DNA of 64,000 nucleotides, from contig NZ_CP083746.1 of assembly GCF_020151015.1 (NCBI RefSeq), forward strand, positions 1,393,001-1,457,000, written 5' to 3'. The position numbers and the translations under genes are program-made. Below the pieces are notes generated by a model that saw nothing but the letters and a program-made list of their open reading frames with translations, searched no databases and had not been told where the DNA came from. This stretch comes from Pseudomonas sp. p1(2021b) (GTDB taxonomy: Bacteria > Pseudomonadota > Gammaproteobacteria > Pseudomonadales > Pseudomonadaceae). Shown one piece after another: positions 19,018 to 28,458 of the stretch; position 1 is the first letter of the stretch; each line of letters opens with the position of its first letter.

Positions 19018-19428
19018 TCAGTGCTTGGGCGTTTGTTCCGGCAGGCTCAGCAATTGTTTTTGCTGGTTCCAGTCGAAAGGCTCCCCGTTCTGCTCGGCCT
19101 CGTAGCGCAGGTCTTCGAGTTGCTGGTAGAGGTTCAGCTCCTCGTCAGGCATGAAGTGCAGGCAATCGCCGCCGAAGAACCACAGCAGGTCACGGGGCAC
19201 CAGGTGTGCGATCTGTGGGTAGCGCTGGATCACCTGGCAAATCAGGTCCTGGCCCAGGTACTGGCTTTCCAGCGGGTCCTGGGGCAACAGGGTGAGCAGT
19301 TCGTCGAAGCGCTCGAGGAACAGGGCGTGGCTCTCTTCCGGTACCTGCTCGGCCTCGCCCAGGGCCACCAGTATGGTGCGCAGATGCTGGAGCAGTTGCA
19401 GGTGGTATTCCAGGTGCGGGTTGGCCAT
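19018..19428 (-). CDS. PA2816-like conserved hypothetical protein
   Basis: A 136-aa soluble, acidic protein, mostly helical by composition, with 'LVPRDLLWFFGGDCLHFMPD' as a conserved core and the start MANPHLEYHLQLL. It matches the conserved Pseudomonas gene that always stands beside the acyl-CoA dehydrogenase fadE (PA2816-PA2815 in P. aeruginosa). It carries no recognised catalytic motif. The function is unknown, although databases sometimes label it dehydrogenase from its neighbour. Confidence 0.78.
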   Translation of the reverse strand: MANPHLEYHLQLLQHLRTILVALGEAEQVPEESHALFLERFDELLTLLPQDPLESQYLGQDLICQVIQRYPQIAHLVPRDLLWFFGGDCLHFMPDEELNLYQQLEDLRYEAEQNGEPFDWNQQKQLLSLPEQTPKH

Positions 19429-19520
19429 GGAAAAGTCCTCGGTATGGCTGAAACGGGGGCGGAGTATACGCTGGTTGTTCGGTTTGTGCTTTGGGGGTAG
19501 GCCTTGAGAGGGTGGCGTCG

Positions 19521-19558
19521 GTGAGATCGAGCGCCGCCCGCGCGGCGCTCGATCTCAC
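19521..19558. terminator. Perfect 17-bp palindrome downstream of fadE
   Basis: GTGAGATCGAGCGCCGC pairs perfectly with its inverse across a 4-base loop. There is no T-tract on either side, so it may terminate fadE weakly, protect the transcript end, or be a protein site. Confidence 0.55.
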
Positions 19559-19582
19559 GGCACCGAGACGATTGCGGCGAAC

Positions 19583-22030
19583 TCAGCGCACTTTGTCCGG
19601 TACCGCCTGCAAAGCCTCCTTGTCGAACGCATCCACATCGATGACCCGCCGCCGCGCAGCCTCGGCCTGGTGCAGGCGTTGGCCTTCATCGGCCTGCAAC
19701 ACGCCGGCTCCGACCGCCGCATCGATCGCCGATTGCCCGGGGGCGGGACGTACCCTGCCGTCCTTGATCGCCTCATGCACGGCCTTGTGCAAGGGGGCGC
19801 ATGCTTCCAGCAGGTCGCAGGCACGTTGCAATGCCGCCACCGGGTCGCCTTCCGCGCTGGGGCGCATGCAGCCGGCCAGCAGCTCTTCGAGTGCCGGGTC
19901 GCCTTTGCTGCGGCCGATCAGGGCTGCCACTTCGGCGTCCAGTTCATCGCTCGGGCCGGTATGGCGGCGGCCGAAGGGGAACACCAGCACGCGCAGGGCA
20001 CAGCCGATGAAGCGGTTGGGGAAGTTGTCGAGCAGCCGGTCCAGGGCATGTTCGGCCTGGCCCAGGCTTTCCTCAAGGGCCCAGCGCAGCAAAGGCTGCA
20101 TATGCTCGGGCGAGCCCAGCTCGTGGTAGCGCTTGAGCGCCGCCGAGCTCAGGTACAGGTAGCTCAGTACATCACCCAAGCGGGCGCTGAGCCGTTCACG
20201 GCGCTTGAGCGCCCCGCCCAGGAGCATCATCGACAGGTCGGCCAGCAAGGCGAAGGCCGCGGCCTGGCGGTTCAGGGCGCGGAAGTACCCTTGGCTCAGC
20301 GCATCCCCCGGCACCTTCTCGAAGTGGCCCAGGCCCAGCCCGAGTACCCAGGTGCTGGCAGCGTTGCCTGCGGCGAACAGGATGTGCTTCATCAATAGGT
20401 CGTCGAACTCCCGAAGGGCCTGCGCCTGGTCCGGGCGAGCGGCGAGGGCCATTTCGTCGAGCACGAACGGATGGCAACGAATGGCACCCTGGCCGAAGAT
20501 CATCAGGTTGCGCGAAAGAATGTTGGCCCCTTCCACGGTGATGAAGATCGGTGCGCCCAGCCAATTGCGCGCCAGGTAGTTGTTCGGGCCCATGATGATG
20601 CCCTTGCCGCCGTGCACGTCCATGGCGTGCTGGATGCATTCGCGGCCGCGTTCGGTGAGGTGGTACTTGAGGATGGCCGACAGCACCGAGGGTTTCTCGC
20701 CCAGGTCCACCGCCAGGGCGGTGAGCAGGCGTGCGCTGTCCATCAGCCAGGCGTTGCCACCGATGCGGGCCAGGGACTCCTGGATGCCTTCGAAGGCCGC
20801 CAGCGGCACGTTGAACTGCTCGCGCAGGTTGGCGTACTGCCCAGTCACAAGGCTCGTGTACTTGGCCGCGCCGGTGCCCACCGCCGGCAGCGAGATGGAG
20901 CGCCCCACCGACAGGCAGTTCATCAGCATCATCCAGCCCTTGCCGAGCATGGCCTGGCCGCCGATCAGGAAGTCCAGGGGGATGAACACGTCCTTGCCGC
21001 TGTTGGGCCCGTTCATGAACGCAGCGCCCAGGGGCAGGTGACGTTTGCCGATCTCAACGCCGGGGAGGTCGGTGGGGATCAGTGCCAGGCTGATGCCCAG
21101 GTCTTCTTCTTCGCCAAGCAGATGGTCCGGGTCATGGGCCTTGAACGCCAGGCCGAGCAAGGTCGCCACCGGGCCTAGGGTGATGTAGCGCTTCTCCCAG
21201 TTCAGGCGCAGGCCGATGACTTCTTCGCCTTGCCATTGGCCTTTGCACACCACGCCGGTGTCGGGCATGGCGCCCGCGTCGGAGCCTGCCAGGGGGCCTG
21301 TGAGGGCGAAGCAGGGGATCTCCTCGCCACGCGCCAGCCGCGGCAGGTAATGGTTGCGTTGCGCCTCGGTGCCGTAGTGCAACAGCAGTTCGGCCGGGCC
21401 GAGGGAGTTGGGCACCATCACCGTGGAGGCCAGGTCGCCACTGCGGGTGGCCAGTTTCATGGCCACCTGGGAATGGGCATAGGCCGAGAAGCCTTTGCCG
21501 CCGTATTCCTTCGGAATGATCAGGGCGAAGAAACCCTGCTCTTTGATGTAGGCCCAGGCCTGTGGCGGCAGGTCCAGGTCCTGGCCGATCTGCCAGTCAC
21601 TGACCATCGCGCAGAGGGTCTCGGTGGGGCCATCGATGAAGGCTTGCTCTTCGTCGGAAAGCGCGGGTGCCGGGTAGCCAAGCAAGGTGTTCCAGTCTGG
21701 GCGGCCGCTGAACAACTGGCCGTCCCACCACACGGTGCCTGCGTCGATCGCCTCGCGCTCTGTGCGTGACATCGGCGGCAGGGTGCGCTGGAACCAGCGG
21801 AACACCGGTTCGGTGAACAGCTTGCGGCGCCAGTCGTGCAGTACCAGGAAGGCGGCTTTGCTGGCCAGCACCAGCCACAGCACGGCCAGCAGCCAGCCTG
21901 GGCAGTCGCTCCAGATGCCCATCGCCAGCACGTACAACGCCACGGCCCCGATGATCCGTAGCGGCGCCAGGCGCCTGTGCGTGAGGTACGCCGCGCCGAC
22001 CACCAGTAGTACCAACCACAACAGCAACAT
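19583..22030 (-). CDS. fadE: Acyl-CoA dehydrogenase FadE
   Basis: An 815-aa protein of the long FadE type. Two N-terminal hydrophobic segments (about 1-20 and 27-60) come first, then a Pro- and Trp-rich linker. The dehydrogenase core follows, with 'FFALIIPKEYGGKGFS', 'CFALTGPLAGSDAG', 'MDVHGGKGIIMGPNNY' and 'VEGANILSRNLMIFGQGA', and a C-terminal helical extension with 'LGDVLSYLYLSSAALKRY'. It catalyses the first, FAD-linked step of beta-oxidation at the inner membrane. The length matches the P. aeruginosa homologue PA2815. Accessory genes have been inserted on both sides of this gene and its neighbour at 19018. Confidence 0.93.
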   Translation of the reverse strand: MLLLWLVLLVVGAAYLTHRRLAPLRIIGAVALYVLAMGIWSDCPGWLLAVLWLVLASKAAFLVLHDWRRKLFTEPVFRWFQRTLPPMSRTEREAIDAGTVWWDGQLFSGRPDWNTLLGYPAPALSDEEQAFIDGPTETLCAMVSDWQIGQDLDLPPQAWAYIKEQGFFALIIPKEYGGKGFSAYAHSQVAMKLATRSGDLASTVMVPNSLGPAELLLHYGTEAQRNHYLPRLARGEEIPCFALTGPLAGSDAGAMPDTGVVCKGQWQGEEVIGLRLNWEKRYITLGPVATLLGLAFKAHDPDHLLGEEEDLGISLALIPTDLPGVEIGKRHLPLGAAFMNGPNSGKDVFIPLDFLIGGQAMLGKGWMMLMNCLSVGRSISLPAVGTGAAKYTSLVTGQYANLREQFNVPLAAFEGIQESLARIGGNAWLMDSARLLTALAVDLGEKPSVLSAILKYHLTERGRECIQHAMDVHGGKGIIMGPNNYLARNWLGAPIFITVEGANILSRNLMIFGQGAIRCHPFVLDEMALAARPDQAQALREFDDLLMKHILFAAGNAASTWVLGLGLGHFEKVPGDALSQGYFRALNRQAAAFALLADLSMMLLGGALKRRERLSARLGDVLSYLYLSSAALKRYHELGSPEHMQPLLRWALEESLGQAEHALDRLLDNFPNRFIGCALRVLVFPFGRRHTGPSDELDAEVAALIGRSKGDPALEELLAGCMRPSAEGDPVAALQRACDLLEACAPLHKAVHEAIKDGRVRPAPGQSAIDAAVGAGVLQADEGQRLHQAEAARRRVIDVDAFDKEALQAVPDKVR

Positions 22031-22236
22031 AGATAGTCCTCCATGGAACCTAGGGTTTGAACGAATCCATTCAGCTTAGCCATGAACGGCGGCTTGCCTT
22101 GGAAAAGCCCAGGGTCAGGTTTTCCCTGGCAGGGTTGCCAGCTGTCGTGGGCTGCGAGAGGCATGTAGAACAACGGGCTCATTGCGCCGGCTAACGCCCG
22201 GCAATCCATACACACCCAGAAAAGGATGCCTTGTGC

Positions 22237-23985
22237 ATGAGTAAAGATTTCGCAGTTCCAGAGATACCCGCGTTGGCCGGGGGAGAGTCGCTTGAGTTGA
22301 AGAGCTTGAACGGTAACGACCTGGAAGTGTTGTTCACCTACGACGAGATCGACGAAAGCGACCAGTGCATCATCAACTTTCGCGGGCGCTCTGCCGACGC
22401 GCGCAACCTCGTCTACAAACGAGGTGGAAACGTCGGAGAGCTGGACGATCGAGGTTATGCAACGATGTGGATTCCAAACGCCCAATTGGCGGCGTGTTCA
22501 GGCGGTTGGGGGTTCGTATCGGTCGATAAGGACGATGGATTCGGCAAGCTGACGGAGTCTGGCCTGGCGTTTTTCTATGTGGACAAGGCGGCGGATACGG
22601 TCAGAACGCTGCCACCGGCTCAAGTTATCGGCGGTAATGGCTTGTGTATCGACCTCGATCGCGAGCCGGGTGACGGTATCGTCGTGGCCGGGCCTTATCC
22701 GGCCATGGCCGTTGGCGATCGGGTCACGCTCACCTGGCACGGCCAGGATAAGCATGGCGAACCGCTTGGCCCGATCAGCCTGCAGCAGCACGTGAATACC
22801 GCCCAGGACATCGGGAAACCGCTTTTCTGGTGTCTGGATGGCAACGAGTTGCACCTGGCCAGCGCGGGGCAAGGGGAGATGAGCTATACGATCGACTACG
22901 CCGATTCCACCACTGGCAGCCAGTCCCCAACCCAATCAGTGCGTATTGTCCAGGGTGAGCCTGAAGGGCCGAAGCTGGCGAGGCCGCGCATCGAAGGCCT
23001 CACGGGAGACCATGTAGACCCGGATGCGTATCCCGACGGTATCGTTGTCCAGGTCGACGACTATGGCCTGCAGCTGGACGATGAGATCGTGCTGCACGTC
23101 TATGGCCGGGTGCCCGTAACCCGCGTGGTGCATGTGGATGTCAGCATCCTGCAGAGCGGCAAGATCAGGTTCGGCCTGGGACATGATTGGCTGCAAGCCA
23201 ACACCGGCGGGAGGGTTACGCTCGCCTATCAATTCAGCCGGTTGGGGGCTTTGGGGGGTGGCGAACCGTTGCCATTGGTCATCGGTACGGCGCCGGTCTT
23301 GCCGACACCCACCGTGGACGGGGTTGAGTCCGAGGGAGACGCAAAGGGCTCGCTGACTCCGGAAACGGCCGTGAACGTGCGTGTTCCTGCGGACGTAGAA
23401 CCCCGGAAGTTCGAGATGATCGCGGTCAACCGAATGGGAGAGCGGTTCCGCGCCAACGAGACCCTAGGGGGCGGCGGCAAGGTTTTCCAGTTTCCAATGG
23501 GCGTGATAGCTGCCAACCTGGGCCAACGTCTCGAGCTTTTCTATTCGTTCGAGCAGGATGATGGAAGCGTCGAATACTCCAAGGCCTACGACCTGGGTAT
23601 CAGGAACGTTGTGAACCCGAACCACTTCAAGAAGATCGAATGCAAGGCTGCCAAGGAGGGGAAGCTGTCCTTGGGCGCGGTGCCGGAAGAAGGCGTCTTG
23701 CTGGAATTGCCGGTGTGGCTGTTCAACAGCGTGGGGCAGCCGGTTCGTATCCAGGCGGTGGGGCACGATGCGGGTGGGGCGATGTTGCCGGTCGAGATCC
23801 TGCGAGACGACCAGCCTTTGACGTTCGAGGAGCGCCGGGCTGGCAAAGTGCAGGCCTCTATGGCCAAGCGCTTCGTGCAAAGCCTGAAACTCAATGAAAC
23901 CTTCCGTATCCGTGCGGCGGTCAGCTTTGATGAAGGACGTTCCTTCAAGACCTTACCGGCGCTGGTACTGACATTGGTGCCTTGA
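22237..23985 (+). CDS. Lone accessory protein E: repeated beta-sandwich modules
   Basis: 582 aa, no signal peptide. The start at 22237 (MSKDFAVPEI) follows AAAGGATG; a TTG two codons earlier is less likely. At least three repeats of about 120-130 residues are visible. Each begins with a Pro-rich entry and 'DGIVV' (GDGIVVAGPYPAM, PDGIVVQVDDYGL), runs through a 'D.V.L.W.G / DEIVLHVYG' strand and ends in 'GGRVTLAYQFSRLG'-like strands. This suggests a chain of Ig-like sandwiches. It does not share the N-terminal region of A-D. It is convergent with the fimbrial adhesin and divergent from fadE. Function unknown. Confidence 0.8.
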   Translation: MSKDFAVPEIPALAGGESLELKSLNGNDLEVLFTYDEIDESDQCIINFRGRSADARNLVYKRGGNVGELDDRGYATMWIPNAQLAACSGGWGFVSVDKDDGFGKLTESGLAFFYVDKAADTVRTLPPAQVIGGNGLCIDLDREPGDGIVVAGPYPAMAVGDRVTLTWHGQDKHGEPLGPISLQQHVNTAQDIGKPLFWCLDGNELHLASAGQGEMSYTIDYADSTTGSQSPTQSVRIVQGEPEGPKLARPRIEGLTGDHVDPDAYPDGIVVQVDDYGLQLDDEIVLHVYGRVPVTRVVHVDVSILQSGKIRFGLGHDWLQANTGGRVTLAYQFSRLGALGGGEPLPLVIGTAPVLPTPTVDGVESEGDAKGSLTPETAVNVRVPADVEPRKFEMIAVNRMGERFRANETLGGGGKVFQFPMGVIAANLGQRLELFYSFEQDDGSVEYSKAYDLGIRNVVNPNHFKKIECKAAKEGKLSLGAVPEEGVLLELPVWLFNSVGQPVRIQAVGHDAGGAMLPVEILRDDQPLTFEERRAGKVQASMAKRFVQSLKLNETFRIRAAVSFDEGRSFKTLPALVLTLVP

Positions 23986-24007
23986 GTTTCCTTTACCGTC
24001 AGACTTG

Positions 24008-24031
24008 GGCCCGGCGTTGGCCGGGCCTTTT
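24008..24031. terminator. Intrinsic terminator between gene E and the fimbrial operon
   Basis: The stem GGCCCGGC / GCCGGGCC with loop GTTG is followed by four T on the plus strand. It lies 23 bases after the stop of gene E and just beyond the adhesin stop. Confidence 0.75.
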
Positions 24032-24038
24032 CAAGGCG

Positions 24039-25088
24039 TTATCGATAGCTGATGGTGAACTTCAATGCGCCCTTTGCCGAGCCCGCCTTGATTTTGTCGG
24101 GGGGCAGCGTCTGGTAATAGTGGGCCTTGAAGGCGAGGCGAGTGGTGCCTTTGGCCAAGTCGGCCATGTCTTCTTCGATCCCCAGCGGCATCGAGGTTCC
24201 GTCGCCTTTGAGAATCTGTATGCCAACGCCTTCGGCGTCGGAATCGGTGGTGAGGCTGAATACCCCATCTGGCGTACCAGGTAGTGGGTTCGACCCGTCG
24301 ATACCCTCCAGTTTGATGGTGACGCGCGTCGTGTTCGTAGGGTCGCTTTCGCAGTTGGTCAATTCGATCGCGAAATCCGTCGAGGCGGTGGTATGCCCAA
24401 TGCTCGTGAACTCCGATTTCGGCCAGGTTTTCAGCTGCACATCGGCTGGGTTGGAGGTCTTGGGAATCGTGCAGGGGTTACTGATCACGCGGCTGGTCAA
24501 CCGGTAGTCCATGAACTGGCCGCCGATGCTTGTGCTGGCTTTGAACAACGGGGTGTTGATGTAGTGCACACCCGGTGCGATGTCGCCAATCTTGACCAGT
24601 TGAATCCTGTGGAGCAGTCTCGTGAGCTCCATCTTGGCCGTTCCGGTGTTTCCAAGGGTACCCGTGAACGGGACATAGCTGTTGTCGGTCGGTTTGAAAT
24701 AGTTGTTTGCTGTCCCGGTAAACGGGTTACCGAGCTGCACGGCGACGCCAATGCCATCTACATTGGTTTTCATTACCCGCACGCCTCCAGGACCGGGGAC
24801 GGTTGACAGCCCGGTCAGCGTCTCGACGGTCAAGTGTATGAGGTTCTTGTCGTCGTCATTCTCACAGGTGTATTTCGTACCTGTCGCGGGTAGCAGGTTG
24901 GCGTTCTGAACGACACCAATTGTTTCGCCGGGACTCAGGTTGGCGTCGACATTGAGGATATCGGGAAGCGTGTATTCATAGCTGAGTTGACCACCTTCCA
25001 ATTGGCAGTCGCGATCGGCCATGGCAAGTGGGGCGTGCCCGAGCGTCATCAGCAGTGCTGGCAATAACAGGGCGACGGGTCGATTCAT
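24039..25088 (-). CDS. Fimbrial tip adhesin (two-domain, FimH-like)
   Basis: 349 aa with a signal peptide (about 1-24, ending LAMADRDC). The N-terminal half (about 25-205) has cysteines near 28 and 75 and would be the receptor-binding domain. The C-terminal half, from about 206, has two cysteines and ends in 'ALKFTISYR', the alternating hydrophobic strand with penultimate-type Tyr seen in pilin domains. As the last gene of a pilin-chaperone-usher-adhesin operon, it is expected at the fimbrial tip. The receptor cannot be predicted from sequence. Confidence 0.82.
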   Translation of the reverse strand: MNRPVALLLPALLMTLGHAPLAMADRDCQLEGGQLSYEYTLPDILNVDANLSPGETIGVVQNANLLPATGTKYTCENDDDKNLIHLTVETLTGLSTVPGPGGVRVMKTNVDGIGVAVQLGNPFTGTANNYFKPTDNSYVPFTGTLGNTGTAKMELTRLLHRIQLVKIGDIAPGVHYINTPLFKASTSIGGQFMDYRLTSRVISNPCTIPKTSNPADVQLKTWPKSEFTSIGHTTASTDFAIELTNCESDPTNTTRVTIKLEGIDGSNPLPGTPDGVFSLTTDSDAEGVGIQILKGDGTSMPLGIEEDMADLAKGTTRLAFKAHYYQTLPPDKIKAGSAKGALKFTISYR

Positions 25089-25143
25089 TGGATACTCCAG
25101 GGCGTGTCAGCAGGTTCAGGCACGGGGGCGAACGTGGGTATCT

Positions 25144-27639
25144 TCATCCACAGGTCAGGGTCTGCATGCGAAACCCTTGGTTCAGTGGCATGTCGGCCAC
25201 ATCCAGTTCGAGCTGGCACTGGGCGTGCGGGTGCTCGCTCCAGCGCACCTGGACCTGCTGGGTGGTTCGGGTGGTCGGTAGCATGAGCACACCGCCCTGG
25301 CCGACGATGCCAAGCGATGCGCCTTGGTCGTCGGATACCTGGGCGCCGAATGGCACGGGCTGGCCTTGGGGGGTGCGCAGGGTCAGTACCAGGCGGTTGA
25401 CCTTGCGTGCATCGAAGCGGTGCTTGACCACCGCCCCCCGTCGCGGGACCACCTGTGCGATACCGTTGTCGATTTCCACATCCGGGCTCAACTGGTCGGT
25501 GTGCAAGACCAGTTGGTTGTTCTTGTAGGGGCTCAGGCTGGGCACCAAGGCGTAGCCGCGTGCGTTGGTACGCGCGTTCGAAGCGTTCTGTACACCCACG
25601 CCAGGGGTGTTCGGCACTTCGATCAAGCCAATGGTATCGCCAAGGTTCGGGCCGAACTCGATGCCATCGGCGTGGGCCAGCAGCGATCCGCTGGCATTGA
25701 ACGACAGGCTGCGATAGTCGGGGGCGACACTGACACCGGCGCCCAGCGAGGCGCTGGTCGTCTGGTAGCCCAGGTTCAGGCCGAGGGCTTGTCGTCGTTG
25801 CTCGTCACGGCTGACGCTGGTGTTGTAGCTGAGGCGGTAGTCGTGGTCGCTGCCGCTTACGCTCGCGCGCTGGCGATTGCCGTTGGCGCTGTGCTGGGTG
25901 TCGAAATACAGGGTACTGCTGTGGCCGAAGTCCAGGGGCAGGGAAATGCTCAGCCCCACCTGTCGAGCGCTGCCTCGCCTGGAGGTGCGCAGCGACTGCG
26001 AGGCATGCAGGCCATAGTTGACCTTGTTGTGGGAGGTATTGAAGGAGAGGCGGAACTGGCGTTCCACGTCCGTGCGCTGCCAGTAGTCCTGCTGGGAAAA
26101 CGTCAGGTTGAACGAGCTGCGTGTGCCCAGGCGCTGGATAATCGTGGTATCCAGGCGGCTACGACGGCTGCCGGTGAAACGGGGGTCATGGCTGCGCTGG
26201 CTGACCCATTCATCGAAGTCGCGGTAGCCTTCGGTCGAGTAGCGATAGCCGGCGAAGCGCAGGTCGGTGCCGGTGCCGAATGTCTTGCTGTATTTCATCG
26301 CATAGCTTTGGCCTTGCACATCGGCGGCGCTGTCGAACTGGCTGCTGGCGTGGGTCACGTCGAATGCCAATGCGCCCAGGCTGCCCAGGTCGCGGGCGAT
26401 GCCGACGGCGTGGGCCAGGTAGCCTTCGCTGACCATCAAGCCACCGTAGAGCGTGGTGTGCCAGGGCGTACCGTAGGCCAGGGTGCCTTGCCAGAGTGTG
26501 GGGGTGTCCAGGTCGCCGGCCGGGTTGTAGCGGCCCAACGCTGCCGTGTAGCGCCATGCGCCTGAGCGCAGCAGGTTGTCGATGTTGGCGTAGGGCTGGG
26601 TGAAGCGCCGGACTTGGCCATCTTCCTCGGTCAGTACCACTTCCAGTTCACCTGTGCCGCCGACGCTGAGGTCGTCGATGGCGTAGGGGCCGGGGCTTAC
26701 GTAGGTGGAGTAGATGGGGTAACCGTTCTGCAAAACCTCGAGCTTGGCCCGGGTCTGCGCCACGCCGCTGATGGCGGGGGCGTAGTTGCGCATCGTGCTG
26801 GGCAGCATGTCGAGGTCGGTCGCGATGCGGGCACCCAGTATCGGTACGCCACGAAAGACCTCACTACCGGTGAATGTCTCGCCCAGGGTGAAGGTGCCCA
26901 AGGTACCGGGCAGGTCGCGCTGGGCATAGGTATAGGCGCGGTCCCAGCTGCGTGCGCCGTCGCTGTCCTGGCGCCAGGCTTGGCTGCTGCGCAGGCGCCA
27001 ATCGCCGAAGTTGAGGCCACTGTTCAAATACAGGTCATAGTTGCTGGAGCGGCCTTGGGTACGGTTGTCCAACTGCTGGGTCGAAACTTGGTAGTTGACG
27101 AAGGCGGCGGTAATGCCGCTGTCCCAGCGTTCGGGGGCGATGTAGCCGATGAGCTCCCGGCGCAGGGCGATTTGTGGGATCGACACGGTCACTCGCAGTG
27201 CCGCGCTGTCGAAATCGACCCGGGCACCAGGGACCGCGGTGGCCAGGTCGAGGCACGGCTGTTCTAGCAAGGCTGGGTCGGGCAAGGCGTCCAGGCGCAG
27301 GCCCTGTTTTTCCAACAAGGCTGGTGAAAGACAGGGTCGTAGCCGATTGTGTTGTGGGTCCATGGCGAAGTCGAGCTCCAATTGCCCGACCCGCGTATGG
27401 TTGACCTGCAGTTCCACCAGATAGCGGCCTGGGCCGAGTTCATGCTCATTGGCCAAGGCTTGGAGCGCGGCAGCCGCAGCATCGCCATTCAAGCCGGGCT
27501 GGTGGAAAAATCCTGACTGGAACTCGACAGGTAGCGGCTCGAGCAGGTTGGCCAGTGCTGCGCCGCTTGGCACGCCGATGAGCAGCAGGCAAAAACAGCG
27601 CAGCCGCGAGTGCGCACGGCTTTGATGCGAGAGGGTCAT
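25144..27639 (-). CDS. Fimbrial outer-membrane usher protein (FimD/PapC family)
   Basis: 831 aa with a signal peptide cleaved near 'GAALAN'. The N-terminal domain (about 30-150) binds chaperone-subunit complexes. The central beta-barrel has 'GTFTLGETFTGSEVF', 'RGVPILGARI', 'GVAQTRAKLEVLQNGYPIY' and 'VSPGPYAIDDL', the conserved usher signature. A plug domain and C-terminal domains end in a pair of cysteines ('HAQCQLELD', 'MQTLTCG'). The length is normal. It begins 33 bases after the chaperone stop. Confidence 0.95.
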   Translation of the reverse strand: MTLSHQSRAHSRLRCFCLLLIGVPSGAALANLLEPLPVEFQSGFFHQPGLNGDAAAAALQALANEHELGPGRYLVELQVNHTRVGQLELDFAMDPQHNRLRPCLSPALLEKQGLRLDALPDPALLEQPCLDLATAVPGARVDFDSAALRVTVSIPQIALRRELIGYIAPERWDSGITAAFVNYQVSTQQLDNRTQGRSSNYDLYLNSGLNFGDWRLRSSQAWRQDSDGARSWDRAYTYAQRDLPGTLGTFTLGETFTGSEVFRGVPILGARIATDLDMLPSTMRNYAPAISGVAQTRAKLEVLQNGYPIYSTYVSPGPYAIDDLSVGGTGELEVVLTEEDGQVRRFTQPYANIDNLLRSGAWRYTAALGRYNPAGDLDTPTLWQGTLAYGTPWHTTLYGGLMVSEGYLAHAVGIARDLGSLGALAFDVTHASSQFDSAADVQGQSYAMKYSKTFGTGTDLRFAGYRYSTEGYRDFDEWVSQRSHDPRFTGSRRSRLDTTIIQRLGTRSSFNLTFSQQDYWQRTDVERQFRLSFNTSHNKVNYGLHASQSLRTSRRGSARQVGLSISLPLDFGHSSTLYFDTQHSANGNRQRASVSGSDHDYRLSYNTSVSRDEQRRQALGLNLGYQTTSASLGAGVSVAPDYRSLSFNASGSLLAHADGIEFGPNLGDTIGLIEVPNTPGVGVQNASNARTNARGYALVPSLSPYKNNQLVLHTDQLSPDVEIDNGIAQVVPRRGAVVKHRFDARKVNRLVLTLRTPQGQPVPFGAQVSDDQGASLGIVGQGGVLMLPTTRTTQQVQVRWSEHPHAQCQLELDVADMPLNQGFRMQTLTCG

Positions 27640-27672
27640 GATACGGTCACTCTTTGCTGGATGCCGTCGGGC

Positions 27673-28401
27673 TCAGGGCGCCTTGTGCACGGGCAAGGTC
27701 AACGGAGCGCTGTTGCTGCCGTAATCGTTGATGATCGACAACACGACCTTCAGGTCTTTGGCCAGTACGCCAGCAGGTAGGGGAAAACTGTGCTCGCTCA
27801 TGGGCGACAGCATGTCGACGCCGGGCACGGGGGACTGTTGTTTGGCACTGTGCAGATCCAGCCGGCTGAAGGTGTAGTGAAACGGCGTGGGGTTATGTAT
27901 GTGCAAGTGCCGTTGGCCGTTCACCGGTTTGATGGAAAAACGCAGTGTCTTCAGGAGTTCTGTCGGGTTAGCGGTCAACTGGCTGGGGCGATAGAACAGC
28001 TTGATGCGAGTGCGTAACGCGATATTAAGCACATTACGTTCGCCCGGTCGGGCTTCAGGAATTTCCTGCACGTTGAAAAAGAACAGTGATTCTCGATCAG
28101 TGGGTAAGTCATTGGGCAGAGCAGCCACGTTTACGGTTTGCTCTTTTTTTGGATTGAGACGAGACAAGGCCGGTGTCGTGACGAACGGCACGGCGGTCGT
28201 TGTGTCGTCGGACTTTGTATTGACCCAGGATTGTGCCGCATAGGTACGCGTGCTTGGATTGGCAATGATCACGGACGTGCTGCGTACATCACTGTGGTAA
28301 ACGATGCGTGTGGTATCGATGGTGAGTGCTGCGTAAACATTTTGAAAGCAGGTCGCTCCCGCGAATAGGCATACGGCAAGGACTCGTATTGTTGAGTGCA
28401 T
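27673..28401 (-). CDS. Periplasmic fimbrial chaperone (PapD/FimC family)
   Basis: 242 aa with a signal peptide (cleavage after 'NVYA', about 24). Visible family motifs are 'TRIVYH', 'IIANPSTRTYAAQSWVN', 'RLNPKKEQTVNV', 'ESLFFFNVQEIP' and 'LNIALRTRIKLFYRP' with the conserved basic residue that anchors subunit C-termini. The second Ig domain starts near 150. It donates a strand to pilin subunits until the usher takes them. It lies between the pilin (57-base gap) and the usher. Confidence 0.94.
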   Translation of the reverse strand: MHSTIRVLAVCLFAGATCFQNVYAALTIDTTRIVYHSDVRSTSVIIANPSTRTYAAQSWVNTKSDDTTTAVPFVTTPALSRLNPKKEQTVNVAALPNDLPTDRESLFFFNVQEIPEARPGERNVLNIALRTRIKLFYRPSQLTANPTELLKTLRFSIKPVNGQRHLHIHNPTPFHYTFSRLDLHSAKQQSPVPGVDMLSPMSEHSFPLPAGVLAKDLKVVLSIINDYGSNSAPLTLPVHKAP

Positions 28402-28458
28402 AGGTCAATGTTCTAGACGTTCAAACACCAGGCGCAGGCATGCGTCTGGTGTTCAGGG

